Source: Flavobacterium sp.
Lineage (GTDB): Bacteria; Bacteroidota; Bacteroidia; Flavobacteriales; Flavobacteriaceae
Length of the DNA: 12,079 bases
NCBI GenBank assembly: GCA_018062725.1
Contig: JAGORP010000067.1
Location: forward strand, 1-12,079
Direction of reading: 5' to 3'
The position numbers and the translations under genes were made by a program. The notes beneath the pieces are model-generated. The model did not search any database and was not told where the DNA came from. It saw only the letters and a list, made by a program, of their open reading frames with translations. Positions 8,996 to 12,079 of the stretch are shown one piece after another (position 1 is the stretch's first letter; the number at the start of each line of letters is the position of its first letter).

Positions 8996-9964
8996 ATGAA
9001 AAAAATGTTATTATCAGCTACAGCTGTATTATTAATGTTTTCTTGTCAAAAAGATGACAATACAACAAATGAACTTACACCTTCAACAACAAACAGTACC
9101 GCAGCACACAGAGGTTGTGCTTCGCACGAAGTTTTAGAAGCTCAATTAAAAGCAAATCCAGCATTAGCAACAAGAATGGCTGAAATTGAAAAATTCACCA
9201 ACAATGCCATTCAATCTGGAAGACTAGTTAATGGAAAAGTTGAAATTCCAGTTGTATTTAATGTATTGTACAGAACGGCTGCCGAAAACATTTCATTAGC
9301 TCAATTACAGTCTCAAATTGATGTTTTAAACCAAGATTTCAATGCTGCTAATTCTGATTACAACACAGCCAACAATCCGTATTCTTCTGTAAGAGCAAAT
9401 GTTGGAATATCATTCGTTTTAGATCAAGTAATTAGAAAAACAACAACTAAATCATCTTGGGGAACTAGAGATGCCATGAAAAAAGCAAAACAAGGCGGAA
9501 TTGATCCAACTTCACCTACTACAAAATTAAATTTTTGGGTTTGTACAATCGGAGGTGGAATTTTAGGTTATGCACAATTTCCTGGAGGTTCATCTGCAAC
9601 TGATGGTGTAGTTTGTGATTCTAAATATGTTGGAGTAACCAGTAATTCAGGTTCAAGCTATCCTTATAACTTAGGAAGAACAGCAACTCACGAAATTGGT
9701 CACTGGATGAACTTACGTCACATTTGGGGAGATGCCACTTGTGGATCAGATCTAGTAGCAGATACTCCTGTTCATAATACCGCAAATTATGGTGTGCCTG
9801 AGATAGGACATAGATCAACTTGTACAGGAACACCACTTGAAATGTACATGAACTACATGGATTATACTGATGACAGAGGAATGTATATGTTCTCTTTAGG
9901 TCAAAAAGCAAGAATGGATGCTATTTTCGTATCTGGTGGTGCGAGATATTCATTCGGACAATAA
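8996..9964 (+). CDS. M43-type (pappalysin/cytophagalysin-like) zinc metalloprotease lipoprotein, copy 1
   Basis: Predicted secreted endopeptidase of the metzincin clan. The N-terminus is a type II signal peptide with lipobox LMFSC (lipidated Cys17). The residues after it, QKDDN, match the surface-export signal K-(D/E)2 described for Capnocytophaga lipoproteins, so the protein may face the medium. A low-complexity Thr/Asn/Ser linker (to about 37) leads into a domain starting HRGCASHEV. The zinc site is HEIGHWMNLRH (232-242; ligands His232, His236, His242, general base Glu233), followed by the family-typical WGDATCGSDLVADTP and the Met-turn NYMDY (Met288). Cys41, 183, 207, 249 and 276 are conserved in the second copy and could form disulfides. 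The usual metzincin Gly at position 239 is Asn. There is no type IX secretion C-terminal domain. At 322 aa it is little more than lipoprotein anchor plus catalytic domain. Specific substrate is unknown. It is a tandem paralogue of the gene at 10257 and ends at its own terminator. Confidence 0.92.
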   Translation: MKKMLLSATAVLLMFSCQKDDNTTNELTPSTTNSTAAHRGCASHEVLEAQLKANPALATRMAEIEKFTNNAIQSGRLVNGKVEIPVVFNVLYRTAAENISLAQLQSQIDVLNQDFNAANSDYNTANNPYSSVRANVGISFVLDQVIRKTTTKSSWGTRDAMKKAKQGGIDPTSPTTKLNFWVCTIGGGILGYAQFPGGSSATDGVVCDSKYVGVTSNSGSSYPYNLGRTATHEIGHWMNLRHIWGDATCGSDLVADTPVHNTANYGVPEIGHRSTCTGTPLEMYMNYMDYTDDRGMYMFSLGQKARMDAIFVSGGARYSFGQ

Positions 9965-9985
9965 AAAATCAATATTTCTATACTA

Positions 9986-10018
9986 AAAGCTCGCTCTTGT
10001 GGCGGGCTTTATTTTTTT
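9986..10018 (+). terminator. Intrinsic terminator after metalloprotease copy 1
   Basis: AAAGCTCGC (9986-9994) pairs with GCGGGCTTT (10002-10010), a 9-bp stem with one G-T wobble and a 7-base loop, followed by seven T (10012-10018). It starts 21 bases after the stop codon. Confidence 0.85.
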
Positions 10019-10057
10019 CAAGTTATAGCAATCAAAATACTATTATAAATAAAAAAC

Positions 10058-10119
10058 ACTTATTAACAGTATTTTTAATAAAAACACAATATTTATAAGG
10101 TTTTTTTGACTTATTAACA
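10058..10119. repeat. Direct repeat ACTTATTAACA x2 in the spacer before copy 2
   Basis: ACTTATTAACA occurs at 10058-10068 and 10109-10119, 51 bp apart. The first also forms an A-T-only inverted repeat with TTAATAA at 10075-10081. The surrounding spacer (10019-10256) is extremely AT-rich and contains no gene that I can see. The repeats lie upstream of the candidate promoter of copy 2 and are not seen before copy 1, so they could be regulator sites, but chance is a real alternative. Confidence 0.3.
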
Positions 10120-10170
10120 TTTTAAATAGGGATATAAAAAATAAATTATTCGCATTTTTTTTAAAAAATA

Positions 10171-10202
10171 TTTGGTTAATTCGTAAATATTGAATAATAT
10201 CG
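10171..10202 (+). promoter_or_regulatory. Candidate promoter for metalloprotease copy 2
   Basis: TTTG (10171-10174), a 20-bp spacer and TAATATCG (10195-10202, 6 of 8 to TAnnTTTG). The box ends 54 bp before the ATG at 10257, close to the 51 bp seen for copy 1. The leader that follows is A/C-rich with no Shine-Dalgarno, as is usual in Bacteroidota. Confidence 0.4.
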
Positions 10203-10256
10203 CATCGCTTTTAGCAAATAAATAAACAAATTATTAACCAAACCAAACAAACTATT

Positions 10257-11225
10257 ATGAAAAAGTTATTAATGTCTGCTGCTGCAGCTTTATTAATGTT
10301 CTCTTGTCAAAATGACAACAACGCAACAGAGTTAACAAATCAAAATGCACCTGTAAATGCTTCGGCTCACAGAGGATGTGCTTCTCACGAAGTATTAGAA
10401 GCTCAAATGAAAGCTGATCCAACTTTAGCTACTAGAATGGCTGAAATTGAAAAATTTACAAACCAAACAATCCAATCTGGACGTTTAGTAAATGGAGTTA
10501 TGGAAATTCCAGTTGTGTTCAACGTATTATACAGAACTACTGCTGAAAACATTTCATTAACAAGATTACAATCACAAATTGATGTTTTAAACAAAGACTT
10601 CTCTGCTACTAACTCTGATTATAACACTTCAAACAATCCGTATTCTTCTGTTCGTAGTGGTAATACAAATATTAGATTTGTATTAGATCAAGTTATTCGT
10701 AAAGCAACTACTAAATCATCTTGGGGAACTAATGATGCGATGAAAAAATCAACTCAAGGAGGTATTAATCCAACTTCACCAACTACTAAACTTAACTTTT
10801 GGGTGTGTACAATTGGTGGTGGAATCTTAGGATATGCACAATTCCCTGGAGGTTCATCCTCAACTGATGGTGTAGTTTGTGATAGCAAATACACTGGAGT
10901 TACTACTTCTTCATCTACTAGTTACCCATTCAACTTAGGAAGAACAGCTACTCACGAAGTAGGACACTGGATGAACTTACGTCACATTTGGGGAGATGCA
11001 ACTTGTGGTTCTGATTTAGTATCTGATACTCCAACTCACAATGCAGCAAATGGAGGTGTACCGGCTGTTGGTCATAGATCTACTTGTTCTGGTACTCCAT
11101 TAGAAATGTACATGAACTACATGGACTATACTGATGACAGAGGAATGTATATGTTCTCAATTGGACAAAAAACTAGAATGAATGCTATTTTTGCAACAGG
11201 AGGTTCTAGAGCTTCTTTCAGATAA
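10257..11225 (+). CDS. M43-type zinc metalloprotease lipoprotein, copy 2
   Basis: Tandem paralogue of the 8996 gene, also 322 aa and aligned along its whole length with a one-residue insertion near 136 and one residue fewer at the C-terminus. By eye about 80-85% of residues are identical. Lipobox LMFSC gives lipidated Cys17. The following residues are QNDNN, lacking the K-(D/E)2 export signal of copy 1. The zinc site is HEVGHWMNLRH (233-243), again with Asn in place of the usual Gly, followed by WGDATCGSDLVSDTP and the NYMDY Met-turn. All five mature-domain Cys of copy 1 are kept. Predicted function is the same zinc endopeptidase activity, with substrate unknown. Differences concentrate in the linker after Cys17, around 134-140, and near 214-224. 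This copy uses more CGT for Arg and more ACT/GCT/TCT codons than copy 1, possibly reflecting higher expression. It has its own candidate promoter and terminator, so it need not be co-transcribed with copy 1. Confidence 0.92.
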   Translation: MKKLLMSAAAALLMFSCQNDNNATELTNQNAPVNASAHRGCASHEVLEAQMKADPTLATRMAEIEKFTNQTIQSGRLVNGVMEIPVVFNVLYRTTAENISLTRLQSQIDVLNKDFSATNSDYNTSNNPYSSVRSGNTNIRFVLDQVIRKATTKSSWGTNDAMKKSTQGGINPTSPTTKLNFWVCTIGGGILGYAQFPGGSSSTDGVVCDSKYTGVTTSSSTSYPFNLGRTATHEVGHWMNLRHIWGDATCGSDLVSDTPTHNAANGGVPAVGHRSTCSGTPLEMYMNYMDYTDDRGMYMFSIGQKTRMNAIFATGGSRASFR

Positions 11226-11247
11226 TACTATTCTAAACAGATATTTA

Positions 11248-11276
11248 AAATCCCACGTTTTGCGTGGGATTTTTTT
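11248..11276 (+). terminator. Intrinsic terminator after metalloprotease copy 2
   Basis: AAATCCCACG (11248-11257) pairs perfectly with CGTGGGATTT (11263-11272) around a 5-base TTTTG loop, and the T run continues to 11276. It begins 22 bases after the stop codon. Confidence 0.9.
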
Positions 11277-11309
11277 ATTATATTCGTTTTAAGAAATAAT
11301 TTAACAATC

Positions 11310-12079
11310 ATGACTTCAAAAATTATTGCAAAAGGAATTGTATCAGCAGTACTTATATTATCAGCAATAGTTTTATTACTATACTTTTTATTTAAAATTC
11401 AAATCGTAATTGTCTATTTATTAATTTCCATTGTTTTAACAATGATTGGAACTCCAATAGTAGATTTTTTACGAAGAAAGTTAAAATTAAAAAATACATC
11501 TGCGGTAATTACAACTTTATTGTTTTACAGTTTAATAATCTTTGGATTCATCATGATGTTTGTCCCTTTGGTTACGACTCAAGGGGAAAAACTTTCCCTT
11601 TTAGATGTTAATACCTTTCAAACACAATTAAACGAATTGACTTTTCAGTTAAAAAATTACCTCACTTCTAAAGGAATTAATGGAGATAAAGTACTAAAAG
11701 ACTACAACATTCTTTCAAAATTAAATTTCAATTTCCTTTCAGATTTTTTAAATTCTTTACTTAACACCATTAGTAATTTAGGAATGGGATTGGCTTCTGT
11801 CTTTTTTATTACTTTTTTCTTTTTAAAAGAAAGAGTTCTTTTTATCCGTTTGTTTAATTATGTGATACCGGATGATCATGAAGAGAAAATTTCTAATTCG
11901 ATCACAAAAATAAACGAATTACTTTCCAGTTATTTTTTAGGTCTTTTACTTCAATTATTTATTGTATTTGTCCTATATGTCATCGTTTTGATGATTTTTG
12001 GGGTAGAAAATGCCTTAATCATAGCATTCATCTGTGCTATTTTAAACATTATTCCGTATATAGGTCCGCTAATTGGGAG
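11310..12079 (+). CDS. AI-2E family transporter / PF01594 permease (3' end outside window)
   Basis: Inner-membrane permease of the AI-2E (YdiK/PerM/TqsA-like) family. Members have been linked to export of autoinducer-2 or to sodium/proton antiport, and the substrate cannot be read from sequence. The 256 complete codons present start MTSKIIAKGIVSAVLI. Two hydrophobic segments at about 8-28 and 30-47 are followed by a charged loop (FLRRKLKLKN) and a third segment near 64-86. Next comes a long extramembrane stretch with amphipathic sequence (about 90-150), another membrane segment near 157-170, and then segments from about 207 onward. The conserved family motif ILNIIPYIGPLIGE sits at the right edge. 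Full-length members are usually 330-380 aa, so roughly the last third is missing. The ATG at 11310 lies only 33 bases after the preceding terminator, leaving little room for a promoter, and I could not identify one. Confidence 0.88.
   Translation, partial: MTSKIIAKGIVSAVLILSAIVLLLYFLFKIQIVIVYLLISIVLTMIGTPIVDFLRRKLKLKNTSAVITTLLFYSLIIFGFIMMFVPLVTTQGEKLSLLDVNTFQTQLNELTFQLKNYLTSKGINGDKVLKDYNILSKLNFNFLSDFLNSLLNTISNLGMGLASVFFITFFFLKERVLFIRLFNYVIPDDHEEKISNSITKINELLSSYFLGLLLQLFIVFVLYVIVLMIFGVENALIIAFICAILNIIPYIGPLIG

Larger units (their letters stand above)
8996..11225 (+). repeat. Tandem gene duplication (units 8996-9964 and 10257-11225)
   Basis: Two complete coding sequences of equal length lie head to tail, separated by 292 bp. 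Similarity at DNA level is high but patchy, with long identical runs over the zinc site and the Met-turn and many synonymous differences elsewhere. The flanking spacers and the two terminators are unrelated, so the visible homology is confined to the coding region plus a similar promoter layout. Confidence 0.9.

Noticed and set aside
9621..9911. Minus-strand open frame of 96 codons antisense to metalloprotease copy 1
   Set aside because: It lies over the most conserved coding part of the protease, and no equivalent open frame of that length is evident antisense to copy 2.
8996..11225. Metalloprotease pair considered as part of a mobile element or defence island
   Set aside because: No transposase, integrase, tRNA, terminal inverted repeats or target-site duplication is visible, and composition matches the neighbours; simple tandem duplication is enough.

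Overview
The window looks like chromosomal DNA from a member of the Flavobacteriia (Bacteroidota), most likely Flavobacterium or a close relative. It is AT-rich, has no clear Shine-Dalgarno sites, and carries A-rich leaders. Candidate promoters resemble the Bacteroidota form (TTTG, about 19-20 bp, then TAnnTTTG). The gene content also fits: a very long TamB-family protein next to tsaD, and short lipoprotein metalloproteases.

Left part (1-6316, all minus strand). In transcription order this holds tamB (envelope biogenesis, 1507 aa), pfkA (ATP-dependent 6-phosphofructokinase) and gap (glyceraldehyde-3-phosphate dehydrogenase, cut by the window's left edge). pfkA and gap are 61 bp apart with no visible terminator, so they probably form a glycolytic transcription unit. 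A 116-bp spacer separates tamB from pfkA.

Middle part (6445-8816, plus strand). A 128-bp divergent region separates tamB from a compact run of tsaD (tRNA t6A synthesis), rsmE (16S rRNA m3U1498 methyltransferase) and a secreted DUF4159 protein. Each pair is separated by a single base. The DUF4159 gene has an in-frame TAA at codon 176, and a family-typical C-terminal tail continues in the same frame for 37 more codons, so it is probably a nonsense-mutated pseudogene or holds a sequencing error.

Right part (8996-12079, plus strand). Two tandem 322-aa M43-type (pappalysin/cytophagalysin-like) zinc metalloprotease lipoproteins are about 80-85% identical by eye. Each has its own candidate promoter and a strong intrinsic terminator. 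They differ most just after the lipid-modified cysteine, where a surface-export signal would lie. An AI-2E family (PF01594) permease gene starts at 11310 and is cut by the right edge.

Most of the window is ordinary core genome. I see no defence system, CRISPR array, insertion sequence, tRNA or rRNA. The points most worth a second look are the DUF4159 nonsense codon and the metalloprotease twins, with their diverged export signals and their Asn in place of the usual metzincin Gly.
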